Positions 37,361 to 46,880 are shown, counted from the stretch's first letter. The stretch: DNA of 64,000 bases from an uncultured Lachnospiraceae bacterium (GCA_934317845.1 CAKRES010000011.1:1-64000); one strand, 5' to 3'. The notes: generated by a model not told the origin, from the letters alone. Program-made: numbers and translations.

Positions 37361-38557
37361 TTAAGAAAACATCTGACTTAGCAGCCATTTGGCACGATGA
37401 CAGAACAAATGCTTTCCTGTCGCGATCTCATAGCCGTTTCTGGCAATTTCATATAGCTTATCTGTCTGCTGCAACAGGCTTTTCGCTTCTTTTGCTGCAG
37501 CCTCCGGATGCGCCACATCATAATAGACCAGATGCCTGCCATCGGTTAAGATTTCTCTTAAATAACGACTGTCATCCGTCATGCTGACACTGCCATTTGC
37601 CATCGCATTAAACACCCGGTCATGTGCGCCATCCCGAAACCACGGCATGACATTGAGACTGATCTTTGCCTGCTGCATCTTCGTAAGGCAGCCATAAGAA
37701 TCCGTTCCTCCATGTATGTGAAGAAATGGGGAAGAAACTTTTTCAAAAGTCTCATACCCATTTCCATACACATGCACCTCGATGCCCGCTTCCACAAAAG
37801 CACGAAGCACCCGCTCCCGCTCATAAAAGCGGATATAAAGATCAATAAAATTAAGATTCTGGTAACAGATCCGCCATTCCTTCGTGGAAAGCTCTCCCAT
37901 TTCCCGCACACAGTGCCGCCTTGCCACCTCGGTAAGCGTTTTCTCCGGATGATGTAACAGCTCGCTGATGATCCCCCGGTAAAATGCGGTATATTCATCA
38001 TTGATCCTTGTGATATAGGACTCATACTGGCGGTAATCATTGTAATTTCCCACAAACAAAACCGGAAGCGACCGATTGCTTACCCACTCCTCTTTTGTCT
38101 GTTCCATTCCGTCCGTAAACAGGGAAGTTCCTGCAAGCGGACAAAAACCCAAAATATCATATTCTCCATAATATCGTCTTAAAAACTGTTCATGATCCCG
38201 GTCGATCGCGATGAGATGACTATCCTTTGGAAGCTGTTCAAACCGATCCACATAATAAAGCGGATGATCCACCAGCATGTTATAACAGGGAATGTCATAC
38301 TGTTCCCAAAGATAGCCTCTGCCCTCTTCATATGCCCCTTCCTCTCCGGAAAGTCCCAGAAAATTAAAAGTAAACAAAACCGTTTTCTTTGGCTTGATAA
38401 AACGCTTTACACGTTTTGCTGAAGAAGGATCTTTTAGATCATAAAAAAATACGGCATATCCCTGCTGCTCAAAGTAAGCAGCAAGCTGCTTGCTGAAATA
38501 GGTTAATGTCTCTACTCCCCCGGTAAATAAAATGATCTTCCCCTTATCTTCCTGCAT
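37361..38557 (-). CDS. CgeB-like glycosyltransferase-fold protein
   Basis: A 398-residue soluble protein. The N-terminal half (KGKIILFTGGVETLTYFSKQ) and C-terminal half (ISLNVMPWFRDGAHDRVFNA then MANGSVSMTDDSRYLRE) resemble the DUF3880/CgeB family, GT-B-fold proteins linked to spore coat or surface glycosylation. I start at ATG 38557 with GGAGGG 8 bases upstream; this overlaps the nadE 3' end by 14 bases. A sugar donor cannot be read. The pairing with nadE is likely only positional. Confidence 0.7.
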   Translation of the reverse strand: MQEDKGKIILFTGGVETLTYFSKQLAAYFEQQGYAVFFYDLKDPSSAKRVKRFIKPKKTVLFTFNFLGLSGEEGAYEEGRGYLWEQYDIPCYNMLVDHPLYYVDRFEQLPKDSHLIAIDRDHEQFLRRYYGEYDILGFCPLAGTSLFTDGMEQTKEEWVSNRSLPVLFVGNYNDYRQYESYITRINDEYTAFYRGIISELLHHPEKTLTEVARRHCVREMGELSTKEWRICYQNLNFIDLYIRFYERERVLRAFVEAGIEVHVYGNGYETFEKVSSPFLHIHGGTDSYGCLTKMQQAKISLNVMPWFRDGAHDRVFNAMANGSVSMTDDSRYLREILTDGRHLVYYDVAHPEAAAKEAKSLLQQTDKLYEIARNGYEIATGKHLFCHRAKWLLSQMFS

Positions 38558-40496
38558 CGAAAAATCCCTCCGCTTTCCCAATCGCATCCATCTCTTTCAT
38601 CCAAAGGGTACTTGCCGCATCACTCGGCATACGAAGATCTCCTCTCGGTGACACTGCAACCGAACCAACCTTCGGGCCATCCGGCAGACAGGAACGTTTG
38701 AACTGCTGTGCAAAAAATCTCCAGTAAAAGGTTCTGAGCCATTTGTAAATGACACTTCTTTCATAGCTTTCTTTAAAGGTATCACAGGCAATCCGGTAAA
38801 TCTTCTTTGGAGCAAATCCAAACCGCAGCACAAAATACAAGAAGAAATCATGCAGCTCGTAAGGGCCGACCAGATCTTCGGTTTTTTGAGAGATCTCCCC
38901 CTCTTTCGGCGGAAGAAGCTCCGGACTGACCGGAGTATCCAACACATCAAGGAGCACCGTCCGAAGCTCCTCCTCCCCACAAATATCCGCATAATAGCGC
39001 ACCAGATGACGCACCAGTGTTTTAGGAACAGAGGCATTGACCGCATACATGGACATATGATCTCCGTTATAGGTCGACCAGCCGAGTGCCAGCTCCGACA
39101 TATCCCCCGTTCCGATGACCATACCATTTTCCTTGTTGGAAATATCCATTAAGATCTGTGTGCGCTCTCTTGCCTGTCCATTTTCATAGGTGACATCATG
39201 CACGGAAAGATCCTGCCCGATATCTTTAAAATGCTGGGTAACAGCATCTACGATCGACACTTCCAAAAGTGTGGCATGAAGCTTTCGCACCATGTCACAG
39301 GCATTGTGATACGTGCGATCCGTCGTGCCAAAGCCCGGCATCGTCACACAGATAATGTCTTTTCGATCCTTGCCCAAAAGATCAAATGCCCGCACCGTAA
39401 CCAAAAGAGCCAGCGTAGAATCCAGGCCACCGGAAATACCGATCACCGCACTTTTGGCATTGGTATGCTTCAAACGCTTTTTCAATCCCATCGACTGCAG
39501 CGAAAAAATCTCCTCACAACGAAGGGTACGCTCTTTTTCATTTCCCGGAACAAACGGCGTTGCCGGATAGGTTCTTGTAAGCACCGTATCCTTTCGTGGC
39601 ATAGAGAACCAGATCGTTTCATAGCTGTCAGGATCTGCCTCATTTAAAAAGGTGGACATTTTACGCCGCTCTGAAACCAGCTTATAAAGATCGATCTCCG
39701 TAACAATCATCTCATTTTCAAACCGTTTTGCCTCGGCCAGCACCGAACCATTTTCACAGATCAGGTTGTGTCCGCTATATACCACATCTGTCGTCGATTC
39801 CCCCTCGCCGGCATCGGCATAAAGGTATGCCGCCAACAGGCGTCCTGACTGCATACTGACCAGATTGCGGCGGTATGCCTCCTTTGTGGTTGTCTCCACG
39901 CTCGCCGATGGATTGACTAGGATCGTTGCTCCCGCCATCGCATGTGCAACACCCGGTGGATTCGGCACCCAGAGATCCTCACAGATCTCTGCGGCAAGCA
40001 CCATTTCCTCCATATCCTCATTGGCAAATAACAAATGGGTGCCAAAGGCAACCTCCTGCTCTCCCATGGTCACATATTCGATCCCGCAAAGATTTTTCGC
40101 CGAAGTAAAATGTCTTGCCTCATAAAATTCACAATAGCTTGGAAGATATGTTTTGGGAACCAGACCTAAGATCTCTCCCTGATAGAGGAAAGCCGCACAG
40201 TTGTAAAGCTTTCCTGCATGTACAATCGGAACACCGACCACGGTGATCATCTCATACCGTTCACTTTCTTTGGCAAGAGAAAGCAGTGCCGTCTCCGCTT
40301 CCTTTAGTAAAAGCTGCTGTAAAAACAATTCCCCACAGGTGTAGCCTGTCAGACATAGCTCCGGCAGCACCAAAAGACGCACCTCTTTTTCTGCCGCCTG
40401 CTGCATCAGACTGCTGATCTGTTCTTTATTTGCCCAGACATCCGCCACCTTTATCTGCACGGTAGCACAAGCCACCTTTAAAAAACCATCCTTCAT
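38544..40496 (-). CDS. nadE: Glutamine-dependent NAD+ synthetase
   Basis: This 650-residue enzyme amidates deamido-NAD. The N-terminal nitrilase-type glutaminase has Glu in LPELCLTGYTCG, Lys in VPKTYLPSYCEFYEAR and Cys in AEICEDLWVPNP. The C-terminal synthetase has the P-loop GISGGLDSTLALLV and the NAD-site GTGDMSELALGW. It matches the long glutamine-dependent class. No nadA/B/C genes are nearby. The downstream CgeB-like gene overlaps its end. Confidence 0.93.
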   Translation of the reverse strand: MKDGFLKVACATVQIKVADVWANKEQISSLMQQAAEKEVRLLVLPELCLTGYTCGELFLQQLLLKEAETALLSLAKESERYEMITVVGVPIVHAGKLYNCAAFLYQGEILGLVPKTYLPSYCEFYEARHFTSAKNLCGIEYVTMGEQEVAFGTHLLFANEDMEEMVLAAEICEDLWVPNPPGVAHAMAGATILVNPSASVETTTKEAYRRNLVSMQSGRLLAAYLYADAGEGESTTDVVYSGHNLICENGSVLAEAKRFENEMIVTEIDLYKLVSERRKMSTFLNEADPDSYETIWFSMPRKDTVLTRTYPATPFVPGNEKERTLRCEEIFSLQSMGLKKRLKHTNAKSAVIGISGGLDSTLALLVTVRAFDLLGKDRKDIICVTMPGFGTTDRTYHNACDMVRKLHATLLEVSIVDAVTQHFKDIGQDLSVHDVTYENGQARERTQILMDISNKENGMVIGTGDMSELALGWSTYNGDHMSMYAVNASVPKTLVRHLVRYYADICGEEELRTVLLDVLDTPVSPELLPPKEGEISQKTEDLVGPYELHDFFLYFVLRFGFAPKKIYRIACDTFKESYERSVIYKWLRTFYWRFFAQQFKRSCLPDGPKVGSVAVSPRGDLRMPSDAASTLWMKEMDAIGKAEGFFDAGR

Positions 40497-40566
40497 ACCA
40501 AAACCTCACCGTTTTTTTGTTTTATTATAGTCAATAATACGCAAATTTACAATAAAACGAGCGAAC

Positions 40567-40595
40567 TTGTCCAAAATAAAAAGAAGTGCTACACT
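40567..40595 (+). promoter_or_regulatory. Promoter of the EamA transporter gene
   Basis: TTGTCC and TACACT are separated by 17 bases, with TGC just before the -10; it lies 41 bases before the ATG. Confidence 0.55.
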
Positions 40596-40636
40596 AGAGG
40601 ACAAAAGAAATGATCAGAGAAAAAGGAAGGTTGAAA

Positions 40637-41512
40637 ATGAATCAGTTATCCGAGAAAAATAAAGGAATTTTATTTATCATCAGCGCAGCATTTTGTTTTG
40701 CATTGATGAATCTGTTTGTCAAAGCCGCAGGAGATCTGCCCTTTTTTGAAAAAGTATTTTTCCGTAATGCGATCGCAATCTTATTTTCCTACAGCGTACT
40801 AGTTAAAAACCACATCCCCTTAAAATGTGGCAAAGGAAATGGGTTATTGGTGTGTGGACGTGCCTTTTTTGGAACTGTCGGTATGTTCGGTAACTTTTAT
40901 GCCATTGACCGTCTGGCAATTTCAGACGCTTCCATGCTCAATAAACTCTCACCTTTTTTTGCCATCCTGTTTTCCTATTTTATTTTAAAGGAAAAAGCAA
41001 AGCCTTATCAGCTTGCCTGCGTTGCAGTTGCCATGCTCGGCACCATCTTTATCTTAAAACCGGGCGGAGAAACGCTCCTTTCCTTCCCTGCCTTCATCGG
41101 AATGCTTGGTGGAGCCGGAGCAGGACTTGCCTATACCCTGCTTCGTAAAGCCACCGGGCGCGGTGTAAAAGGACCTTTTATCATCTTTTTCTTTTCCTGC
41201 TTCAGCTGTGCGATGTGCCTGCCATTTTTCATTCATTACTATGAGCCAATGACAGCCAGGCAGCTTCTGTTTATGATCCTTGCAGGCTTTTCCGCAACCG
41301 GGGGACAGTTTTCCATCACGGCTGCTTACTCTCATGCAAAAGCAAGTGAGATCTCTGTTTACGATTACTCGCAGGTGCTTTTTGCAGGAGTACTGGGATT
41401 TACATTTTTAGGCGAGCTGCCGGATGGAATGAGTGTCACCGGGTATGTTATTATTATTGGAGCGTCAATTGCTATGTTTCTGCTTAATCAGAGGCATACG
41501 GAAAATAGCTGA
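40637..41512 (+). CDS. EamA/DMT-family transporter
   Basis: A 291-residue protein with ten membrane segments in two five-helix EamA repeats, typical of drug/metabolite transporters that export amino acids or metabolites. ISAAFCFALMNLFVKAAGDL and QVLFAGVLGFTFLGELPDGM mark equivalent positions in the two repeats. The ATG at 40637 has GGAAGG upstream; the longer frame from 40610 lacks a site. Substrate unknown. It is monocistronic between divergent and convergent neighbours. Confidence 0.85.
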   Translation: MNQLSEKNKGILFIISAAFCFALMNLFVKAAGDLPFFEKVFFRNAIAILFSYSVLVKNHIPLKCGKGNGLLVCGRAFFGTVGMFGNFYAIDRLAISDASMLNKLSPFFAILFSYFILKEKAKPYQLACVAVAMLGTIFILKPGGETLLSFPAFIGMLGGAGAGLAYTLLRKATGRGVKGPFIIFFFSCFSCAMCLPFFIHYYEPMTARQLLFMILAGFSATGGQFSITAAYSHAKASEISVYDYSQVLFAGVLGFTFLGELPDGMSVTGYVIIIGASIAMFLLNQRHTENS

Positions 41513-41589
41513 TCCCCCTTGCGTGGAAGTTGGTATTTCGCTGGGGAATATTTACTTTTGCAATTGATCGATATATGCTGTTTAATATC

Positions 41590-42060
41590 CTAAAATCCCC
41601 CATTTTGGTAAGCTCTGGCTATCGCGTAAGATGGCTCATAAAATGCACTGCAATTATAATTATCAATTACATCGCAAATCTCGTTGTTGTATACTCTTAC
41701 GATACCGTCTACATAATCCTCTTGAGATGTCATTGTATCTCTGATCAATCGCTGGTATACCGCCCCTATATCAAGAGGCGTGGGGATAATTGTGACAAGA
41801 TCTTTATCAACATCGGTGACATCATAATTTCCGCATTTGAGGTTATAATCATGAATCCAATCTTCTTCTACTTTTAGCGGATTCTCACAGTGCTGCACAT
41901 TTGCACAACTCAACAGATGATACAATCCCTCTTTTCCAATCATGTTCACAACGTATTTATTCTTTTGTTTGATACGTCTTGCAACTCTCTCAATCATATA
42001 ACACACAAAATATAAGTCGTTGACTTTTATTTCTTCATTCAGAAAGTATTTATTTTTCAC
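41590..42060 (-). CDS. DUF3791-like protein, probable antitoxin
   Basis: A 156-residue soluble protein. VNDLYFVCYMIERVARRIKQ, then KNKYVVNMIGKEGLYHLL and ANVQHCENPLKVEEDWI resemble the DUF3791 family that pairs with DUF3990 genes (from memory). The tail IIPTPLDIGAVYQRLI is also typical of the partner. It overlaps the upstream DUF3990 gene by 4 bases (ATGA). By position and pairing it should neutralise that protein; this is inference. Confidence 0.6.
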   Translation of the reverse strand: MKNKYFLNEEIKVNDLYFVCYMIERVARRIKQKNKYVVNMIGKEGLYHLLSCANVQHCENPLKVEEDWIHDYNLKCGNYDVTDVDKDLVTIIPTPLDIGAVYQRLIRDTMTSQEDYVDGIVRVYNNEICDVIDNYNCSAFYEPSYAIARAYQNGGF

Positions 42061-42518
42061 AGGGTTTCACTCCCTTCAAAAGTCAGTGTAGTCAATGCTT
42101 TTTCTGTACAGAATACAATTTGATGCGTAGGACAACTAAATTTTACCAGTTCCCAGAATGCATTTCTTGATATTTCTCCCTCTATATAACCTTCGACAAA
42201 TTTCCAAATCTGATCATCTGCCATTGGACCTTCAACAATATCATAATTATGCTCAATCCCTCTTCTGCATTTTACAACAAAATCTAACCATTCATCTGTC
42301 ATTTGGGGAAATCTTTTTATTTTTAAATTATCACTCTGAATATACTCGTATCTGTTCACTACAGATGCCCCATTTCGAGTTAAAGCCCATCGCTTTGCCT
42401 GTTTTTCATAAATGGTACAATAAAAGCCATATCCAAAATCCTTGTAGAATCCATTTTGGAGGATACGTGGAACAGCTACTTCTATATTACTTCCATGATA
42501 TATTACATTTCTATCCAT
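42057..42518 (-). CDS. DUF3990 ADP-ribosyltransferase-like protein, probable toxin
   Basis: A 153-residue protein with VIYHGSNIEV near the N-terminus, KDFGYGFYCTIYEKQAKRWA and YDIVEGPMADDQI, the pattern of DUF3990, a small ART-like fold with the H in YHGS and Y in GFY as NAD-site residues. In other bacteria these genes sit with a DUF3791 partner as here. A target is unknown. TAGGAGG lies before the ATG. The toxin-first order and 4-base overlap suggest coupled synthesis of the partner. Confidence 0.65.
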   Translation of the reverse strand: MDRNVIYHGSNIEVAVPRILQNGFYKDFGYGFYCTIYEKQAKRWALTRNGASVVNRYEYIQSDNLKIKRFPQMTDEWLDFVVKCRRGIEHNYDIVEGPMADDQIWKFVEGYIEGEISRNAFWELVKFSCPTHQIVFCTEKALTTLTFEGSETL

Positions 42519-42673
42519 TGTTTACCTCCTATTTTAACATTTTCTCCACAGCCTTATGATACCATAAATCATGGTTTTCGGCTACCTTGCTGACGTTGAA
42601 AAAAGAACCCGGATGTGTTTTGATTGCAGCATATCCACTGATGATTTTCAATTTCTCTCCCGGTTACTAAAAT
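42519..42673. other. Upstream region of the DUF3990 pair
   Basis: Includes the ribosome site and probably the promoter of the toxin-antitoxin pair. I see no other gene here before palindromic element copy 3 begins at 42674. Confidence 0.4.
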
Positions 42674-42819
42674 AAGCCCCCTTGTGGGATGCAGTTGTTT
42701 TTAAGGCTGATTTGCACTCGCCGGTACTTACGCCCCGTATTCCGGGGCGTTATGTACCGCTGCTGAGTGCAACAAAGCGAAAGCGTGCCTTTAAAACACT
42801 GCACCCACAAAAGGGGCTT
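42674..42819 (-). repeat. Palindromic element, copy 3
   Basis: A 146-bp palindrome: AAGCCCC/GGGGCTT, GTGGGATGCAG/CTGCACCCAC and TTTTAAGGC/GCCTTTAAAA outer arms; core stems TTGCACTC/GAGTGCAA, CGGTAC/GTACCG and CGCCCCG/CGGGGCG. The conserved side segment reads AACAAAGCGAAAGCGTGCC. It starts 30 bases after the dapB stop and could also act as its terminator. Confidence 0.88.
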
Positions 42820-42848
42820 TTTGTACATCTGTTATAGCAATAATACGC

Positions 42849-43604
42849 CTATCCGATCACCTGCTGCATATCATACATGCCAGGTCCTTTGCCTGCTAAG
42901 AATTTACCTGCCTGCACTGCTCCTTTGGCAAATACTGCTTTGGAGTATGCTGTATGTGAAAATGTAATCACTTCATCTGTTCCGGCAAATATAATATCAT
43001 GATCTCCGACGATCGTGCCACCACGGACTGCGGAGATTCCAATTTCTTTCTTTGGACGCTTCTCTCTGCGGCTGCTGCGGTCATAGCAATATTCATATGG
43101 CTCTTCTAATGCTTCGTTGATAGAATCTGCCAATGCCAGTGCGGTACCGGATGGTGCATCCACTTTTTTGTTATGGTGCTTCTCGACGATCTCAATATCA
43201 AAACCTGCCTGGGCAAATACTTTCGTTGCTTCTTTTACCATTTTAAGCAGGGTATTGATTCCGAGCGACATATTTGCGGAACGAAGGATCGCTACCTTTT
43301 TGCTCGCCTCTTCCACCTTTGCAAGCTGCTCTTCGCTTAAGCCTGTCGTACATAATACTACCGGGATCTGACGCTCTACTGCATATTCTAATAAATGATC
43401 TACTGCAACGGCTGCCGCAAAATCAATAATGACATCCGCATTGACATCACAATCAAAAATATTGGTAAATACCGGGTAGTCATTTTCGCGATTATCTACT
43501 ACATCAATACCTGCTACGATCGATGCATCAGCATCATCTTTCACAATGTCTGTAATGACCTGACCCATATGACCATTACAACCGTGCATGATTATCTTTG
43601 TCAT
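42849..43604 (-). CDS. dapB: 4-hydroxy-tetrahydrodipicolinate reductase
   Basis: This 251-residue enzyme reduces the DapA product with NAD(P)H on the way to lysine and diaminopimelate. The nucleotide loop MHGCNGHMGQVI is at the N-terminus, the catalytic EKHHNKKVDAPSGTALALA is in the middle, and the C-terminus is typical. I start at ATG 43604 (AGGAGG 11 bases upstream); ATG 43613 sits almost on the ribosome site. It follows dapA by 27 bases under the lysine riboswitch. Confidence 0.93.
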   Translation of the reverse strand: MTKIIMHGCNGHMGQVITDIVKDDADASIVAGIDVVDNRENDYPVFTNIFDCDVNADVIIDFAAAVAVDHLLEYAVERQIPVVLCTTGLSEEQLAKVEEASKKVAILRSANMSLGINTLLKMVKEATKVFAQAGFDIEIVEKHHNKKVDAPSGTALALADSINEALEEPYEYCYDRSSRREKRPKKEIGISAVRGGTIVGDHDIIFAGTDEVITFSHTAYSKAVFAKGAVQAGKFLAGKGPGMYDMQQVIG

Positions 43605-43631
43605 CTGTCTCATTTCCTCCTGTTTCGTCTG

Positions 43632-44519
43632 TTATTTAATAATTCCGGCCTCGATCATTGCTTTCTTTAAACGCTCTGCGTTCTGTGGCTCGATCTCCGT
43701 CATCGGACGTCTTAATGTACCTCCGCAAAGTCCCATCAGTTCAACTGCTTTCTTTACCGGGATTGGATTTACTTCACAGAACAATGCATTACAAAGCTCT
43801 AACAGCTCTAACTGGATCTTCACTCCCTTTTCTCTATCACCCTCTAAATATTCCATTACCATGTCATGTGTCTGTCTTGGAGCAACGTTGCTGAGTACAG
43901 AGATCACGCCTTTTCCACCTAAGGAAAGCAGTGGGATGACCTGATCGTCATTTCCGGAATAAATATCAATGCAGCCCTGTGCTAAAGATGCCAGTTTGAC
44001 TACCTGTGAAATGTTACCACTGGCTTCCTTGATGCCGACGATGTTTGGTACCGTCTTAGCAAGCTCTACTGCGGTCTCCGGCTGAATGTTACATCCGGTA
44101 CGGCTTGGAACATTATAAAGGATGATCGGCAGGGAAACGGATTCTGCCACCATGGTGAAATGCTCCTTCAAACCTTTCTGTGTTGCCTTGTTATAATATG
44201 GAGTTACAACTAACAGTGCATCTGCACCGATCTTCTCTGCTTCCTTAGAAAGATAGATTGCTGTTTCCGTACAGTTAGAACCTGTACCTGCTACCACAGG
44301 AACTCTCTTGTTTACATGCTCTACACAGGCACGGATCGTATCCAAATGCTCCTCATGTGTCATCGTAGCCGACTCACCTGTCGTACCGCAAATGATGATC
44401 GCATCGGTTCCATTTTCAATCTGGAAATCGATCAACTCATTTAATTTTGCAAAATCAATTGCTCCATCCTCTTTAAATGGTGTCACTAATGCCACACCTG
44501 CACCTGTAAAAATTGCCAT
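43632..44519 (-). CDS. dapA: 4-hydroxy-tetrahydrodipicolinate synthase
   Basis: This 295-residue aldolase condenses pyruvate with aspartate semialdehyde. GTTGESATMTHEEH, the Tyr in ILYNVPSRTGCN and the Schiff-base Lys in VGIKEASGNISQ are visible. ATG 44519 follows AAGGAGG; the longer frame from 44591 runs into the riboswitch terminator and is rejected. It is the first gene of a two-gene operon under lysine control. Confidence 0.95.
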   Translation of the reverse strand: MAIFTGAGVALVTPFKEDGAIDFAKLNELIDFQIENGTDAIIICGTTGESATMTHEEHLDTIRACVEHVNKRVPVVAGTGSNCTETAIYLSKEAEKIGADALLVVTPYYNKATQKGLKEHFTMVAESVSLPIILYNVPSRTGCNIQPETAVELAKTVPNIVGIKEASGNISQVVKLASLAQGCIDIYSGNDDQVIPLLSLGGKGVISVLSNVAPRQTHDMVMEYLEGDREKGVKIQLELLELCNALFCEVNPIPVKKAVELMGLCGGTLRRPMTEIEPQNAERLKKAMIEAGIIK

Positions 44520-44582
44520 AATCTTATGACCTCCTTCAATAATATTCTCTATGATTTCAAATATTAGTTTGCCTGAAAGTAA

Positions 44583-44797
44583 AAAAACCAACGCAGGATA
44601 TGCGCTGGTTACGAATTCTAATTCACTAGCAGCACTCCATCAAACGATGACAGTCATAAGGTTCTTTACCGTATGCCCAGGAAATGAAACATAGAGCCTT
44701 CATCCCTTCGGCGTTGCTCCCTTTTCGCTCTCTTCTTCTGCTCTCTATCGCATCCAAAAACGTACTGATGAGAAACGCGCCTCTACTAAAATCTGAA
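44583..44797 (-). promoter_or_regulatory. Lysine riboswitch
   Basis: Minus-strand landmarks of the L-box appear in order: AGTAGAGGCGCG, CATCAGTA, AAGGGAGCAACGCCGAAGGG, TGAAGGCTC, ACTGTCAT and ATGGAGTGCTGCTA. A terminator follows (AACCAGCGCA with TGCGTTGGTT, then TTTTTTTAC). Lysine binding should stop transcription before dapA. Confidence 0.93.
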
Positions 44798-44810
44798 ATT
44801 ATCTTATATT

Positions 44811-44839
44811 ATGATACGCTCCCGATTGTATATTGTCAA
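44811..44839 (-). promoter_or_regulatory. Promoter of the dapA-dapB operon
   Basis: TTGACA and TATCAT on the minus strand are separated by exactly 17 bases, just upstream of the lysine riboswitch. Confidence 0.8.
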
Positions 44840-44857
44840 CCGGTTATTGCAAATAAA

Positions 44858-45358
44858 TCAAGAATCTTCTGTCATTTTCACGGTTCTGATCTCAAATACA
44901 TCACTGACATACGGCGTAAGCTGCAGCGGCATATTCCGCCCGGTCAAAATAACTTCCATTTCCTCATCCTTCATTTCAAGAAGACGGATCACATCCTCCA
45001 TTTCAATAATGTGGTGATCCACCAATCCTAAAATCTCATCAATGACAAGCAGATCACATTCCCCTGTGACCAACACTTTTTTTACATAGTTAAGACCATT
45101 GTGAATGTTAGCATCCTCCGCCATCTGCTCTTCCTTGCTCAGATCCGCATAAGCCTCCGCATTACTCTCAAAACGGAACAGGCGGATCTCCGGCTCTAAC
45201 CGCTTTAAGCATGCCAACTCATCTACATTACTTCCTTTTAAGAACTGAACAATGATCACTTCTTTTCCTACACTTGCGTATTTAATACATTGACCAATGG
45301 CGGCATTGGATTTTCCGTGGCCATCTCCACAATACACACGCACATGATTATACGACAT
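44858..45358 (-). CDS. cobO: Cob(I)alamin-type adenosyltransferase, CobO/BtuR family
   Basis: A 166-residue P-loop protein. VRVYCGDGHGKSNAAIG is the family Walker A (usually GKGKTTAA), FLKG, LVIDEILGLVDHH with the Walker B-like motif, and LTGRNMP near the end are typical. It transfers the adenosyl group from ATP to cobalt of corrinoids. The variant Walker A (GKS) suggests a diverged paralogue, so the substrate is less certain. It is separated from the dap operon by the latter's promoter. Confidence 0.75.
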   Translation of the reverse strand: MSYNHVRVYCGDGHGKSNAAIGQCIKYASVGKEVIIVQFLKGSNVDELACLKRLEPEIRLFRFESNAEAYADLSKEEQMAEDANIHNGLNYVKKVLVTGECDLLVIDEILGLVDHHIIEMEDVIRLLEMKDEEMEVILTGRNMPLQLTPYVSDVFEIRTVKMTEDS

Positions 45359-45426
45359 GTCATCTCTCCTTTTATCCCAACCAGATAGTTAAGTGATACT
45401 GTATCATAAAATTCACTATTATGCAA

Positions 45427-45453
45427 ATAGGACTGTCTAAACAGACAATCCTA
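45427..45453 (-). terminator. Hairpin after the SSB-like gene
   Basis: AGGACTGTCT pairs with AGACAATCCT across a four-base loop; the minus-strand tail is only moderately T-rich. It lies 48 bases after the SSB-like stop. Confidence 0.45.
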
Positions 45454-45500
45454 CTCACGATAACCACTTATTATTCACATTTTAAACGTCCGAGATATAG

Positions 45501-46139
45501 CTAAGCTTCTTCCTCCTCCAGACACTCAATCTTGCTTACAGAAATCTCATAGGCGACACGATTAACCACCTGATCTTCTCCAACCTTTTTCTGGTATTGA
45601 CGGCTTTGGATCCGTCCCCAGAGCTGAATGTGTGCACCGACCTCAAGATTCCCTGCAAATCTTGCATTTCTTCCCCAGCAAATACAAGGGATATAATCAG
45701 ATTTACCGTAGGCACGGTTGACTGCCAATAAAAGATCTGCAATCTCTCTGCCAAGTGGTGTCATACGATACACCGGTTTCTTGCAGATAAATCCATCTAA
45801 AAAGATCTGATTCGGCTTGCTGTACTCTTCGCCATCCTCCATCATACGCACTTCTCTGGCAAATAAAGATAAGATCAGACGATTCTTCTCATCTTCATGT
45901 TTATTATAGGAACGGAACTGTCCCTTCACCTCAATGCGGCATCCGTGATAATCCTTTTTAACATCTATGATCCGTTCTGAAATCATAACCGGAATGATGT
46001 CGTACGCATCAGATAAACGATCCACCTTTAAATCCACGTTATAAAATCCTTCGCCATAAAGCTCATGGCTGAATGTAAAATCTGATACGACCTCTCCTGC
46101 TACTACTGCCTGGTTATTCAAGAAAATTTTTTCTGTCAT
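45501..46139 (-). CDS. Single-stranded DNA-binding-like protein with two OB folds
   Basis: A 212-residue protein. The second half (FLDGFICKKPVYRMTPLGRE, then IPCICWGRNARFAGN, LWGRIQSRQYQKK) matches the SSB fold, and the first half (VVAGEVVSDFTFSHELYGEG) looks like another diverged OB domain. It lacks the acidic DDDIPF tail of housekeeping SSB; the tail is EEEEA. It may be an accessory SSB for replication or recombination. Partner genes are not obvious here. Confidence 0.75.
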   Translation of the reverse strand: MTEKIFLNNQAVVAGEVVSDFTFSHELYGEGFYNVDLKVDRLSDAYDIIPVMISERIIDVKKDYHGCRIEVKGQFRSYNKHEDEKNRLILSLFAREVRMMEDGEEYSKPNQIFLDGFICKKPVYRMTPLGREIADLLLAVNRAYGKSDYIPCICWGRNARFAGNLEVGAHIQLWGRIQSRQYQKKVGEDQVVNRVAYEISVSKIECLEEEEA

Positions 46140-46255
46140 TATTATTCTTTCTCCCTTCTGACTGTATCTCTAACCATTTTATACCTATGCCTGAAAAACT
46201 GCAATTAGACCACAAAACGTTACAAATCTCTTAACCAAATCTTTACCGTTCAAAG

Positions 46256-46702
46256 TCAGGTCTTCCGGCTGGTATATTCTATCAGCTTGTCATACATCTC
46301 CTGGGCCTTTTCGCCAACCCCTTCGACGTGCATCACCAAGTTATACTTACCGGATAAAATATGGATCATATAATAATCCATGTCAACGCGCGGCTGATTG
46401 ATCGTCACAGACGTGATCTTCTCATAAGGAAGAAGCACCTCTCCCCTGTGCGTCAGCAGCTTCAAATACTCCGGCAGTATAATGTATGTAACATCATATG
46501 CTGATATTCCAAATGACTGTTTCACGTAGGAAAACCCTACGAGAAAGAACACGACGGCAATTGCCATTCCGATCGCTTTGACCGGTGACACTCCCTTTGT
46601 TACCGCGCGTTCCATATAAAGAACAGCAAACGCCATAAAGGCGATGCCAATAATTCTGATCCCTCTTCGATAAGAACTCCTTCTTCTTGATGTGTATTCC
46701 AT
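46256..46702 (-). CDS. Small membrane protein with PH-like domain
   Basis: A 148-residue protein with a basic N-terminus, two membrane segments (about 14-30 and 38-57) and a soluble domain (LLPYEKITSVTINQPRVDMD) with the beta pattern of bacterial PH-like domains. I start at ATG 46702 with AGAGGTG upstream; longer forms lack a site. Function unknown. It lies between the SSB-like gene and the divergent typA. Confidence 0.6.
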   Translation of the reverse strand: MEYTSRRRSSYRRGIRIIGIAFMAFAVLYMERAVTKGVSPVKAIGMAIAVVFFLVGFSYVKQSFGISAYDVTYIILPEYLKLLTHRGEVLLPYEKITSVTINQPRVDMDYYMIHILSGKYNLVMHVEGVGEKAQEMYDKLIEYTSRKT

Positions 46703-46880
46703 GTTGCACCTCTTCGTCGTCTGTATCATGCTGTCCGGACATTTAGGAAATGCAATACCCATTCACCGATTGCCTTTCCTATACGTTCATTATATCAGAA
46801 CAATCGCTAAAATACCATGATTGTTGTACAAAATATTTCGACATATTCACCGAAAATACCCCGAAATCTATTGTTTTACC

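Noticed and set aside
44520..44591. Longer dapA start at 44591
   Set aside because: The extension is made of the lysine-riboswitch terminator; ATG 44519 has a strong ribosome site.
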